A DNA stretch of 64,000 bases from positions 1,061,980 through 1,125,979 of the forward strand of contig NW_003314275.1 in assembly GCF_000143415.4 (NCBI RefSeq). Direction: 5' to 3'. This document shows positions 12,328-24,335 of this stretch, piece after piece. A program made the position numbers and the translations under genes. Positions within the stretch are counted from its first letter, which is position 1, and the number at the start of each line of letters is the position of its first letter. The notes beneath the pieces were generated by a model. That model was not told the DNA's origin. It saw only the letters and a program-made list of their open reading frames with translations, and ran no database searches. Source of the DNA: Selaginella moellendorffii (lineage: Eukaryota > Streptophyta > Lycopodiopsida > Selaginellales > Selaginellaceae).

Positions 12328-12478
12328 TATAGTGTATGTGATCATGGGATGAGATTTTAATATACTATCACTATAGATTCTTGGAACTTTGGGGAATATA
12401 TAAGGATAAAAGAACCACTCTTACCAAGCAATTATCCCTTTTCTAGTTAACTTAAGGGGAAAGATAGGATGTGTTACA
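12328..12478. mobile_element. Short solo LTR (151 bp) with TSD TCAAT
   Basis: It matches the tandem short LTRs at 61720-62000, including the motif GTGATCATGGGATGA and the end GTGTTACA. Perfect 5-bp direct repeats TCAAT lie at 12323-12327 and 12479-12483. The start is decayed from TGTAACGC to TATAGTGT. An AGGATAAAAGA stretch could be its TATA region. Confidence 0.75.
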
Positions 12479-12849
12479 TCAATTTTTGTTAGTATTTCTT
12501 ACTCTAGTTGCATATATAGAGACTTTTCTAGTAAATCCAAAGTGACCAATATAAATTAGTTAAATTGCACCATTCAATAAAAATGTTGTATATATATTCA
12601 ATTATTGATAGAGGCATGCATACTTGGTGAGATGGTGAAATGGAACTATGCTGATGACGTTGAGACCTCTAAACGAGTGAATTAAGAAGAGGAAAGTCCT
12701 ACTAGAGATGCTATAAAAGAGGCTAAAGCTAAGTCAAAAAAGGAAGAGTTTAGGTCTAATGATCAAGCACAGCCCAATGCTAGTATGAAAGGTATTAACA
12801 TACGGCTCAAGATTTTGAGATTAAGAATTTATGAAAGAAATTTCATAAA

Positions 12850-13239
12850 TTAAAGAAAGAAAATAAGAAAAAGAAGAAAGAAACAGAGGCAACTAAAGTA
12901 GCTAAACCTAAGCAACCGGACTTCAAGTTCTAAGGATGATGAAGTTTATAATTGCCCTTAATTACATGATTTTTGAAGTTTAATCCTTTGAAACCACCCA
13001 ATTTCAAAGGCATGAAGGATTATCAAGTTTTGGAAGACTAAGTATACAATATGGAAAACTATTTCATAACAGTAAATATAGATGATCATATGAAAATTGT
13101 ATATACATGCAAAAACTTGGTGGTATTAAGTCTGTGTTGAAAAGGGTAGATTAAAAGTTGGACTAGGAAGTCTCATATCCATAAGGAATACTTACTAGAA
13201 ATATGTGTTTTTGAGCAAACACATTAACATAATGCATAA
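12850..13239 (+). pseudogene. Ty3/gypsy gag fragment, decayed
   Basis: After a Lys-rich stretch (12850-12920), the frame around 12990-13080 reads PPNFKGMKDYQVLED, with stops. This is typical of the start of a gypsy capsid domain. No continuous frame remains. It probably belongs to the gypsy family whose later part is seen at 62001-64000. Confidence 0.5.
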
Positions 13240-13244
13240 GGTCC

Positions 13245-14746
13245 TGTGAGACAAAAATCCCTAAGCCCCAAAGTGGAGCCGAAAGGGTGCCACGTGGTAG
13301 TGGCCGAAGCAAAAGCTAAACAAATGTAACACATTTAGACTAAAAGTTTTAATTTGAAAAATCGAGGGCGAGAGTGAAACTCCTAATAAAGGGCTCAAGG
13401 AATAAACTCGAAGCGAACAATAAATGAGTCTCTAGAAAAGGGACACAAAAGGACCAATACATAACACTTGGAAGTGTTGAGATAAACCCGAGATGGAGTC
13501 CAAGATAAAGTCTGAGATGGACCCAAGATGGAGTTTGAGATAGAGTCTAAAATGAACCCAAGATGGACTTGAGATGGAATCCGAGATGGAGTCTGAGATA
13601 GAGTCCAAGATGGACTTGAGATGGATTTGAGATGGAGTCTAAGATGGAGTCCAAGATGGATCCGAGATGGAGTCTGAGATAGAGATCGAGACCGAGACCG
13701 AGATCAAGACCGAGATTGAGATCGAGTTCGACTCCAAATACTAATACAGGTTGTTAGGTGAAAGCCCAAAGTGATCGTTCCCCAAGGGGGGCTACAGGGG
13801 GTTCCAAAAGTATAGTAGGGAGAGAGTGGCAGTGGAGCCAGTTTGGCCAGGAAAGGCTAATGTAACCCAAGAAGGCTATGCTCACATGTTGGGTGATGAT
13901 ATATCCACTAAGAAGCCCAAAGCTAAAGTGAATATAGACAAACAAACGGGGTAACTTGGTGAAATATTCAAGAGCCAACTCTAGCTCCCCTAGGAGATCG
14001 AATGGTTAATACTCTTAGTCCAAACGTAAATGGCACTACCTACTTGGATACTTGGGGTGGTTCAATGGAACTTCGCTCTAGGCTCATGGCTAAAGCACCC
14101 AAAGGCAGAAGGTGGAGAGAGTACCCATGAGGCTCGCGTAGGGCCACGATGTTCCAAAATGTTATCCCAAAGTCCTAGACTGTGGAAAGGAAAAGGAATA
14201 ATTTTCTAGTGTAGTGATAAAAAATGCGGTCACATAGTGAGGAAGTCCCAAAGGACAATGGGACTTAGTGGTCGGGTTTGTGGGCCTTGATCTAGTAGTA
14301 GTGTTGGCGAACATGGTCATAGATAGAAAGGGACTTGGTGGGAACAGAAAAAGGGATATTGGGGAAAGTTATTCCCCATATCTACAGGCATCTTAAGGAT
14401 GCTAAAGAATGGATTCGGAATGATCACTCCTGGATGGATAGCCCAATCTTTGAAAGACGGGATTATGATGTAGGTGGTGTTGGATTATCGGTGTGACAAA
14501 GGTGAATAAGTATGGCCTTAGTGTAACAGACTGATATGTCAATGGTACTTTTGGGTGTCAATCATAGGATCAGACATATGGAGCACTTATATCAAGTGTA
14601 AAGGTTGAGTGGTATAAATGCCATTCTCGGGGCTAATAAGCCCCAAGTCCAGAATAGGATTTATAGAGGTTGTGAGTGAGACTCTTCCAAGTGGTTGGAG
14701 GTGTGGTTAAGTGATTAAAGTAGAATGGAAAATTTAATTACTTATA
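13245..14746 (+). mobile_element. Solo LTR (1502 bp) of the minisatellite family, TSD GGTCC
   Basis: It begins TGTGAGAC and ends ACTTATA (from CTTACA). Perfect direct repeats GGTCC at 13240-13244 and 14747-14751 show a complete insertion that later lost its internal part by LTR recombination. A shortened minisatellite lies at 13485-13735. This copy defines the LTR length. Confidence 0.85.
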
Positions 14747-14751
14747 GGTCC

Positions 14752-15906
14752 CTATGTTACTTTAACTGCCACAACTTTGTATGAAATCTCAAACCATACA
14801 AATATGAGTGATGAAGATGCTTGAAGTTATTTCCTAGAATAATTAAGTTCAAATAAGGTTTTAAAGTTTAAACCAAAACATACATAAAATGTAAGGAGGT
14901 AATACAGCAAGTTGCCTTTAGTCACTCATTGAACAATATCAACATTCATATATTGGTACCTCATCCAAAAATAAAACTTCTAGGAATAAACAAAATGATC
15001 GAAAATAGAGGGTGAAAGGAAGGTTCCACTCTGGAGGCTCATAAGCAATAGTTAACAAAATTGGTGATTAATAACCAATAGTAGCTTCTTCTAGTTGTAG
15101 GCCCTTTGTTCCTCCTTTTTATAGGTACAAGTAGCAACAACTTGTGAAACCTACTTTTAGCAAAATAAGTAATGTGGGTCATTGCTTCCATTAGGGAGAG
15201 GCAAGACATAGGTCCTCAAAATGTCTAAATAAGCATAAAATAAGATCTTATGTCAATGTTATAAGGGAGGATGGTGGTAGTAAAGTTGATAGAATTGATA
15301 AGTTGGTTAATGCAAACTATGAGGAAGAAAAAATGAGTTATTTTCCTTAAGCTTTTTTCATAATCAATACAAGCACTAATCCATTAATGTATTTCAGAGG
15401 CTTTATCCATGGACACCAAATTCAAGGGGTGCTATGGGGGTTCAAAATGTGTAGTAAGGATAGTGGTTGAAAACATGGCCAACCACCTGAGACATTAGTT
15501 TGGCATCTATTGAGTTGTGTCATTTTTTTTTTGTAACATCTAGTTTGGGTTTAAACATAAGTTCCATACTGCTCTAGTCAATAGGGTACTCATGTCCTTG
15601 CACTAAGCCATTGGTACGTCAAAATTGCATTAAACACCATCTAACATTATTTTGCATATAAGAATTGAATATGAGGAGTTAGTGCTTGTAGGGGATAGAC
15701 CTTCATTTTGTAGTGCAATAGACTTAGAGTTCAGCTTCAAAATTTAGATATGTTATATTGTATAATTAAAATTAGCAATAATACAAAAATTGAAATTATT
15801 TAATTAAAACTTTCCTAGTATTCTTCTTATAAGTTATTTAGTTTCATTTTTATGAAGTCTTTTAGAATAATATTTATTATTTTAAATTAATATTTAAAAT
15901 AAGTTA
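14752..15906. other. No gene; decayed repeat-derived DNA
   Basis: AT-rich sequence with no frame of note. 15420-15740 repeats 11930-12260 at moderate identity, so at least that part comes from a dispersed element. I could not identify the rest. Confidence 0.5.
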
Positions 15907-16080
15907 TATAAGGTCCAAGTGTATGGCTATGATACCGTATACTAATATTAGCGTAGTTGGATTTTGATAGTCATTGAATTGGTTTCAATCTAGACCTCTC
16001 ACTCTTGTGTATAAACTAAGGTTTTTGGGCTTATTGATATGCACATTTCTGTATTCTATTTCCATATTCCATGCACTCAT
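15907..16080 (+). mobile_element. Solo LTR (174 bp) of the short-LTR gypsy family, TSD AGTTA
   Basis: It matches the LTR at 22573-22747 (GTGTATGGCTA, then TATAAACTAAGG, then a GCACTCA end). Direct repeats AGTTA at 15902-15906 and 16081-16085 flank it. The LTR edge is uncertain by one base. Confidence 0.75.
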
Positions 16081-16780
16081 AGTTATAATTTAATATTTTT
16101 AAATAAACACATGTAAATCATGTAAATAATATATAACTGAAAATGATTTTAAAATCATTTTAAACACATAATAAAGAATATGATTAATAATTTTATTTTA
16201 TATTAAAATATTACCAATTTATATTACAGATTAACTATTTTAAACACTCTGATTATGTGATCTATTTCTAAATATAACCTAAAAAAATTAAGTTATAAAA
16301 GATTTGACTTGACCTTTTTTAATTTATATAACTTTATTTTTTTAAGTTAAAATATTTTTAAGTAAACTATATGAGAGCCAAATGTAAATATTAGCGTAGT
16401 GGGATTTTGGTACTTGTCGGATTGGTTTCAATCTAGACCACTCGCTCCTGTATATAAACTAAGATTTTTGAGCTAATTGATATGCACATTTTCTGTATTC
16501 TCTTTCCATATTCCGAGCACTCACATTGGTGGAGATGAAGGACACCTTTAATTGTCCCTGAGGAGTGCTTGGATTTAAGATTTTGGTTTAGATTTAGCTT
16601 TTGCATCGTCTAGATTTAGCTTTTGCATCATTTAGATTTATCTTTTTCCATTTTCTTTCTTTTGTTCTTTCTTTTCAGGATTTTGGTTTAGATCTAGCTT
16701 TTTGCATTGTCTAGATCTACCATTTCCTTTTAGCTTTTTGTCATTTCTCTTCTTTTGCTCTTTCTTTTTTGTTCATCTTT

Positions 16781-17594
16781 ATGGTAGATCAACAATCTCT
16801 TCCTTTGACTCTAGAGTAGCAGTTGATACAATTGCTTGAGGCTATACACTTGCAATTGAACAACCAAACTCAGTTGATGGTGGCGTTCATAGCACGTGGT
16901 ACAACTCCTCTTGCTCTTGGTGCCAATCCTCGTGTTCAGCCGAAGTTCTTTTGCAAGAATCCTAGAGATGATGTGTACCATTGGTTCGATCACTTCATGG
17001 TGATTGCCACATATCATTCTTGGGATGATGCTCGAAGTTTGCATGTGTCTCCAAGGGACAGCATTGCAATGGCACAATGGCTTAAGCACAACCACTCGTG
17101 GGGATGGGGATTGGAGTGTTCTCTCGGACGTCTTCAAACGTGCATTCGGACATGCCAATGACTGTGATGATGCTTTCTAACAATTGCATCGTCTTCACCA
17201 GGGGCCATCTGAGTCGGTGATACAATTTAGCGTTCATTTCCAAAGTCTTTTACTTCGTGCGAAGCCTAATATGTCGAAGCGGATCAAGCTAGGAATGTTG
17301 TGGCTAGCACTTCGTCAAGATCTTGTTGGACTTATGCATGCACTTGCTTTTGCCACCCTTGATGATGCTCTTTGTTTGGCACAACTCTATGAGACGTCAC
17401 CTCTTCCACTTCTTGCTACCCGTCCTTCAACTCTACTTCCTATGGGTCATGGTCCTGTTCCAATGGAGATTGATGCTGTTGCTACTCAAGTTCAAGGACA
17501 AGGGCGAGGCCATGGTCGTGGCTGTGATGTTTGTTGTTGGGTGTGTGATGAAGTTGGTCACACTTATTGGTGTTGTCGGCATTTTCCAGATTAA
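16781..17594 (+). pseudogene. gag of the gypsy element, with early stop and frameshift
   Basis: The start at 16781 is followed by a stop at about 16817. The frame then gives a capsid region with PRDDVYHWFDHF, and after a frameshift near 17160 the C-terminal capsid part (LHRLHQGPSESVIQF). A zinc knuckle is intact: CWVCDEVGHTYWCC fits C-X2-C-X4-H-X4-C. In the family, gag packages RNA through this knuckle. As it stands no full-length gag can be made. Confidence 0.75.
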
Positions 17595-17796
17595 CGGCCA
17601 CCATTTTTTGGGTGGAGACCTTGGCATCAACAACATCCTATTGGTGTTGCTGTAGTGGAAGGTCTAGATACCAAGATGCATCCGAGAAACAAAGAGTTGC
17701 ATGAGTAATGGAGGGACCTTGTGCGAATAACTCAGTGACCCCTCCATCTTTCTTTCGGGAGTATCATCAAGAGTTCACTCAGCACTAATTCATCCA

Positions 17797-19657
17797 GTGT
17801 TTACTTTCCAAGCTCATTTTTTTAACAAGAGGTCTCCTATTATTTTCTCTATGTTAGTTGATACAGGTTCAAGTTTATCTTCTATTTCTCGACTTGTTGC
17901 CACACGTTGCCATTTACACTTGCATCGTGCAGCGAAACCAGTTTTCATTCTTTATGGCAACGGCCGTACACATGCATGTGCACAGAATGAGGTTGACCTG
18001 GTTGTGTGTGTGGGCAATCTCGAGCTTGAGTTGCAGTCATTGTGGGTGGTGCCAAGTCAAACTTTTGACCTCATCCTTGGTATGAATTGGTTGCAGCACA
18101 ATCATGCCAAGTGTGATTTTGAGGCTTCTCCCTTTTGTCTCATACTTCCTTATGTTTCATCCATTCCTCTCACTTCCATACCTCTTCGTCCCTTTACTTC
18201 TACCTCTACTTCAATTACTTTTGTCCCCCCACTATTTCCTCCTGTGTTTCCATCTTGTTTTGCTCTTCCCTTTTCTGATCCCTCGGACAATCTTTGTGTT
18301 GCAGCAGTTGACCGACTCATGAAGGAGTATTCTGATCTCTTTGAATTTGACTTATCGTTTGGGGCCAAGATTGCCACACGTCATCCGATTCCAACTGGGG
18401 ATACACATCCAATCAAGATTTCTGTTTGTTGTTGGTCACCCAAAGAGATCAAGATTTTACATACAAACGTCAAGGAGATGTTGGAGAAGGGTGTTATTCG
18501 GAAGTCACGAAGTCCTTGGGCATGTGAACCTCATTTTGTGACAAAGCCTGATAGGAGTATTCATTTCTACATCGACTATCGTTTGTTAAATAAAGTGATG
18601 ATCTCGGATGTGTACTCTTTTCCTCACACTGCTAATCTCTTGGATCATCTGGGGCAAAGTTGCTGGTTCACCAAACTAGATTTTGCTTCTGGGTACTAGC
18701 AAGTACTAATGGCTAAAGAAGATATTCCTAAGACTGATTTCATTGATAATATCTTGATCCACTCGGAAGGGATGTGGGAGGAGCACGTTCGTGATGTTTG
18801 TAAAGTGTTGGATCAACTACAGGATGTTGGTTTAGAATTAAAGCAGTCGAAGTGCGTGTTTGGGTCCAAAGACACAACTTATCTTGGACACCGTATTTCT
18901 CATGAGGGTTTGCAAGTTAATCCTGACAAACTTATGTCTGTTCTAAAGTTCCCTACTCTGAAGTGTGTGAATGTGCAACGCTTCTTGGGCAAAGTGCAAT
19001 ATCTTAGTCGTTTTGTGGATCATCTTTCTGATTGCACTGCATCGTTGCGAGCATTGCTGAAGTCGTCAATGTCATCTTTCATCTGGTCTCCAAATTGTGA
19101 GTGGATGTTTGTGGATCTCAAAGAGATATTAACGACTCCTCCGATTTTGGTGTATCCGGACTACACTCAACCTTTTATTTTGCACATGGATGCTTCTGGC
19201 ATTGGTCTTGGAAGTGTGTTGAATGCAAGAGAGCCTGAGTGTGCTTGGTCAGTGCCATCCCATTGCATATATAAGCCGTAAATTACAACCAGCGGAGGTG
19301 AACTACTCCACGATAGAGAAGGAGTGTTTAGCAACAGTCTGGGGTTTCGAGAAGCTTCATGCATATCTACATAGTTCTCGGATGTTACTTGAAGGTGACC
19401 ATGCTGCCATTATTTCATTATTGAAGTGGAAGAAGTTGGTTGGTTTTACTATTCGGTGGGCTTTGAAGCTTCAGATATATGATTTTGATGTTGTTCATCA
19501 CCCAAGGAGTTTTATGGCTGATGCTAATGCCCTTTCTCAAGCTCCTCTTCCTTCTCCACTCTCTTCTCATGTTTCTAATAAGCCTATTATTCCCACATCT
19601 ATGGATTTTCTAAACGATGATTTTGTGCCGTCGGCAGTTGTTGTATTTGACGTTTAG
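17797..19657 (+). pseudogene. Protease, reverse transcriptase and RNase H of the gypsy element, broken
   Basis: An aspartic protease motif LVDTGSS is read at about 17849-17869. RT begins near 18330 (HPIPTGDTHPIK, then KLDFASGY), meets a stop at 18697-18699 and continues to KTDF. The segment that normally separates this point from the YxDD box is absent. The next residues FIDNILIHS occupy the place of the catalytic YIDDILIHS, so the polymerase core is both deleted and mutated. RNase H follows (LHMDASGIGLGSVL), with a frameshift at about 19225-19260 before QLPAEVNYSTIEKE-like sequence. The RT cannot be active. Confidence 0.8.
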
Positions 19658-19780
19658 TGTCCACAAGATGCAGAGCAAGGTCTACCTTCTCTTGATGAGG
19701 TTCGCAAGGCTCAAAAGATTGAGCAATAGATTCAAAGGCTTCACGATGGGTTTGAAAATCTTGCATCACTTACTGATGAC

Positions 19781-20955
19781 TTGCCTTTCCGGCATTTACA
19801 TTCTCAATATCGCCTTGAAGACAGCCTTCTTTATTTTGTAGGGATGAATCCTAATAATCATTTATGGCTAGTGGTGCCTTCTATCTTTATTTCATGGTTT
19901 CTCTATGCTTACCATGATTCTCCTGCTCTATGTGGGCATATGGGATATCATCATGTAACCGAGAAGTTGCGCAAGACTTTTTATTGGCCAGAGATGCGAC
20001 ATGATATTATCTGGTATGTGCGTAGCTGCATTTGGTGCCAAGCTCGTAATACTCCCCCTCATGCTGCGGAAGGACGGTTGGAGTCAATTGCAGTTTCCTA
20101 TCCGTTTGAGTTGGTGGCATTTAATCTTATGGGACCTTTTTCACAATCGACTATTGGAAATGAGTATGTTATTATTGCTTTTAACTACTTGACTCATTGG
20201 GTGGAAGTTGGTGCTCTTGCTAGCACCTCTGCAACTGCTATTGGATACTTCCTCCTCAATTGAGTGGTGTTCTAGCATTCTTGTCCAGAGCGGATTCTTT
20301 CGGATAATGGTCTTACATTTATGGGTGAGGCATTTCATGTTTTGATATCTCGGTTAGGGATACGCCACACTGAGTGTTTATCATTCACAATCAGACAGTC
20401 TAGTGGAACAGCTCATTTAGACATTCAAAGGGATGATTGTGAAGTATGTGAACTTTTAGAATTCAGATTGGGATGGTTATTTGCTGTCTCTTTGGTATGC
20501 ATATGTCATAGGGGTGTAGAATTCTGTTGATACTTGACCATATAAACTCTTATATGGTCATGATCCAATATTACCGACGGAGCTGGGTTTACTTTTGCGA
20601 TTGCCATGAGCTGCCAATGCTAGGTCGTGGGATCAATATTTGATGAGCATTCCTCCATTTGTTCAAGTAGAGTCTGCTGAACACTTAGGCCGTGTACAAG
20701 TGGGACAACAATAGCACTACAACTCCCATCATTGTCCACCTGCGGAGTACAAAGTGGATGACTTGGTATTAGTTCGTTTTCCCCATCTTACGGTATGTGG
20801 TTTATCTAAGGGGCTCCTTGCTCAGTGGAAAGGACCGTATCGAGTATTACGGCAAGTTGAACCACAAGTTTATAAAGTTTGGCATGACGTCCAGTAAACC
20901 GATCCTCTAAAGATTGCGCATGTGCAACAGTTGAAATGCTTCATACAAAGGGATT
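19781..20955 (+). pseudogene. Integrase of the gypsy element, broken
   Basis: The HHCC zinc region is visible (HMGYHHVTEKL, then CIWCQA). The catalytic core has VAFNLMGPF, where the first catalytic Asp of the D,D-35-E triad is Asn. There is a stop near 20261, then the second block ILSDNGLTF and a frameshifted third block. The C-terminal part (LLAQWKGPYRVLRQV, 20815-20860) is a typical integrase tail. It is a decayed DNA-insertion enzyme. Confidence 0.75.
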
Positions 20956-21009
20956 AGAAGCAGTTTATACCACCTACAGATCCGCCAATGCCTGCTTCTA
21001 ACATTTCTC

Positions 21010-22523
21010 TGTGAGACACAAATCCCAAAGCCCCAAAGTGGAGCTGAAAGAGTGCCACGTGGTAGTGGCCAAAGTGAAAGCCAAACAAGTATAGCACATT
21101 TCGACTAAAAGCTCCAACTTGAAAAGTTGAGAGCAGGAATGGAATTCCCAATGAGGAGTCCGAGATGGAGTTCAAGATGGAGTTCAAGATGGACCCAAGA
21201 TGGAGTCCGAGATGGAGTTCAAGATGGAGTCCAAGATAGACCTGAGATGGACCTGAGATGGAGTCCGAGATGGAGTCCAAGATGGACCTGAGATGGACCC
21301 GAGATGGAGTCCAAGATGGAGTTCGAGATGGACCCGAGATGGACCCAAGATGGATTCTGAGATAGACCCAAGATGGAGTCCAAGATGGAGTCCAAGATGG
21401 AATTGCGATCAAGATCGAGACTGAGACCGAGACCAAGACCGAGTCCGAGTCCGAAACCGAGACCGAGACTGAGTCCTATTCCGAGTCAAAGTCCGAGTCC
21501 GAATACTAATACAGGTTATTGGGTGAAAGCCAAAAGCGATCATCCCCTAGGGGGGGGCTGCAGGGGGTTCCAAAAGTATAGTAGGGAAAGTGTGGGGGTT
21601 GAACCCTAGTGGAGTCAACTTGGCCAGGAAAGGCTAGTTTGGCCTAGAAAAGCCATACCCCAGCTGTTGGGTGGTGAGGTAACCACTGGGAAGTCCAAGG
21701 CTAGAGTGAATATAGACCGACAAGCGGGGTAGCTTGGTGAAATGTTCAAGAACCGGCTTTAGTTCCCCCGGAGATCAAATGGTTGATGCTCCCAGTCCAA
21801 GCATGGGTGGCACTACTTACTTGGATACCTAGTGTGGCTCAACAGAACCTCGCCCTAAGCCCATGGTTAAAACACCCAAAGGCGGAAGCTAGGGAGAGTA
21901 CTCATGAGGCTTGCGTAGGGCCACGATGGTCCAAAATGTTGTTCTAAAGTCCCGGACTGTGAAATGGAAGAGGAGTAGTCCTCTGGTGTGGCAACCAAGG
22001 ATACGGTCACATAATGAGGAAATCCCAAAGGATAGTGGGATTTGGTGGTCAGGCCTATAGGCCTGGATCCAGTGGCAATGTTGGCGAACACAGCCATGGA
22101 TAGAAAGGGATTTGGTGGGGACTAAAAAAGGGATATTGGGGAAGGTTATTCCCTATATCTGTAGGCATCCTAAGGATGTTAAGGAGTGGATCTAGGATAA
22201 TCACTCATGGACGGATGGTCCAATATTTGAGAGACAAAATTGTGATGTAAGTGGTGTTAGACCATTGGTATGACCAAGGTGAATGAGCATGGCCTTAGCA
22301 TAATAAGTTGATATGTCGGTGGTAACTTGGGGTGTTAATTATGGGATCGGACACGTGAAGTACTTGGACCAAGTCCAAAGGTTGAGTGGCATATATGCCA
22401 TTCTCAAGGTTAATAAACCCCAAGTTTTGAATTGAATTTATGGAGGTTGTGAATGAAATTCTTCCAAGTGGTCGGAGGTGTGGTTAAATGACTAAAATAG
22501 AATGGAAAATTTAGTCGCTTACA
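21010..22523 (+). mobile_element. Solo LTR (1514 bp) of the minisatellite family inside the gypsy element
   Basis: It starts TGTGAGACAC and ends TCGCTTACA, with a minisatellite at 21150-21515. The flanks are not a clean direct repeat (TTCTC, then TTACA). However, the gypsy polyprotein frame continues sensibly on both sides (SNIS before, QENSDGLPLF after), so this is an insertion into an older element. Confidence 0.8.
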
Positions 22524-22752
22524 TTACAAGAGAACTCTGATGGTCTTCCATTATTCCGAAAGGAAGGAATGATGTAAGGGGCAAGTGTATGGCTACGATG
22601 CCGTATATTAATATTAGCGTAATGGGATTTTGGTAGCCGTTGGATTGGTTTCAATTTAAACCACTCGCTCGTGTATATAAGCTAGGGTTTTTGAGCTAAT
22701 TGATATACACATTTTTTGTATTCCCTTTCCATATTCCAAGCACTCACAACTA

Positions 22753-23600
22753 GAAATTTTAAAAAGTACTTAAGAATTACTTATCATATTTTTTTTAAAA
22801 ACATTTATATATTAAATAAATAATTAGAATAATGTTTACCCCTTACCACAGTTTTGTAATATTAGATAAAATTGTTAATATTTTATAATAGACATGTCAC
22901 TTTTGACTAAAGATGATTGCTATTGGAGCAAAATTCTTGGGACCAATTACATTTTATTTTTGAGTTCTATTATTTTGAAAGTCTTTCCTTAGCAATTTAA
23001 TATATTTTATTTTATATTAGTTTTATATATTTATGAAAATATAATTATTATAGGAATTATTTGATAAAAATATTATCTCTAAAATAAAATTCTATAATTT
23101 TTAATATCATATTTTATCACATCCTAAATTTTGATTTCAATTATCTAGCTGTTTTTTCACCACTTACTGTTGTAGGTTTTGCGACAGGCCATGGCTCACA
23201 ATGGCAAGTGTGGAAAGTGCTTCATAGAGATGTTGTCTGGTGCTGCACCTTGGCGCGAATCGCATTGCGGTCCAAGTGAGGAACCGAAACCTTCAAAAAG
23301 AAAAAAGCTCGCCAGGGAAACCCCGTTCGAGCGAGCTTCTGCACGTGCACAGGCCTGGCCGGGGGGATGGCTCTGATTCAAGATGGCTCTGCTGGTGGCA
23401 GACCGAGCCTCTAGATTAAAGCTATCCAAGTTTGTAAACTTTGTAAACATTCACTATAATATATGGTTAGCTCTTTTTCTTTCTTTCTTACATATGATAG
23501 GGTTATTATTTGATCTTCTTCTTTGGTTCTAAAAGAACAGGAAAATCCATTTCTTGGATATATGTTCTACTCGACCGACAACAACCTTCCCAGCAGCGAG
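22753..23600. other. No recognisable gene; boundary between repeats and gene island
   Basis: 22753-23160 is AT-rich without frames. 23160-23460 is GC-richer with open frames of 65-84 codons on both strands, none of which I recognise. It may be the edge of a lost gene. Confidence 0.4.
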
Positions 23601-23619
23601 ATCATATCCCCCGCAAATC

Positions 23620-24270
23620 ATTGACAAGCTCTTCTAGGAAAGATCCACAAAGTGAAAGTAGGAGACATCGAGCCGATCGCGTCGTGGAAACCACGAAGAA
23701 GTGTTCCTCTCCGGCATGGAGTTAAAGATCTTGCAGCTTGATCGATCTCTACTCCGCAGTTGTAAACGCCAATAAAGACGCTCATGGCATGGATTGTGTT
23801 CAACCGGACCCTTCGACCTCTTCTATCTATCTTGGCTTAAAAACGCTCAACAACGCAGAATAATCGAAGATCCCCAGCGCGGCATTCGATCAAAGATGGT
23901 CAAAAGCTTTCTTGGCCAGCCATCGCCTGGAAGATCGAGTGGCTCTCTTCTACGAGCCCGAGCAATGAGCAGGAAGGAGCCGGAGGACGATCCCTCGAGC
24001 AGCATCGCGTGCAGCAGCGCCACGGAATCGACTCCATTGCGGAATTGCGCGTACGCGGCGATGATCGCGTTCCAGGCCGGGAGATTGCGGTGGTTCTTGG
24101 CTCTGTGGCGCTTGGCAAGATCATCGTCCGCGAAATGATTCGAGGACTGGAGGAGAGTTTGAGCTCCACTCCACATCTCTTCCGGGCATTTCATCAGAAG
24201 GTTTTCTTCCTGATGATTGCCCAGGCATCCGAGCCGGCATGAGCGGATCTGTCCAGCGGCGATCACTGAT
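23620..24270 (-). pseudogene. PPR (pentatricopeptide repeat) gene relic, copy A
   Basis: Minus-strand frames give PPR-type words: LPAWNAIIAAYAQ, ALLHAMLLEG, LLTIFDRMP and KIFNSMPERNTSSW. They sit in different frames with stops between, so only pieces of the 35-residue repeats remain. PPR proteins bind organellar RNA and are very numerous in Selaginella-like plants. Parts of this relic recur at 29620-29775 and 35519-35640, next to the other two copies of the small unknown gene. Confidence 0.6.
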
Positions 24271-24335
24271 CACTGCGCAAAAAAAAATTTATTCATGGAA
24301 CAAAACAAACGATTGAGAAACAAAGAGCCTCCAGC

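Larger units (their letters stand above)
16370..22747 (+). mobile_element. Ty3/gypsy retrotransposon, near full length, inactive, TSD AACTA
   Basis: The 5' LTR (16370-16524, with an internal deletion) and 3' LTR (22573-22747) share GTGTATATAA-type promoter sequence and a GCACTCAC end. AACTA occurs at 16365-16369 and 22748-22752. The internal order gag, protease, RT, RNase H, integrase is that of Ty3/gypsy. Without the nested LTR at 21010-22523 the element is about 4.9 kb. Several stops, frameshifts and a deletion inside RT make it non-functional. The last residues of its polyprotein and the stop codon lie at the start of the 3' LTR. Confidence 0.85.

Noticed and set aside
17184-17655. Overlapping open frames in the gag region as separate genes
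   Set aside because: They are frames of one decayed gag; only the frame with the CCHC knuckle and capsid words is ancestral coding.
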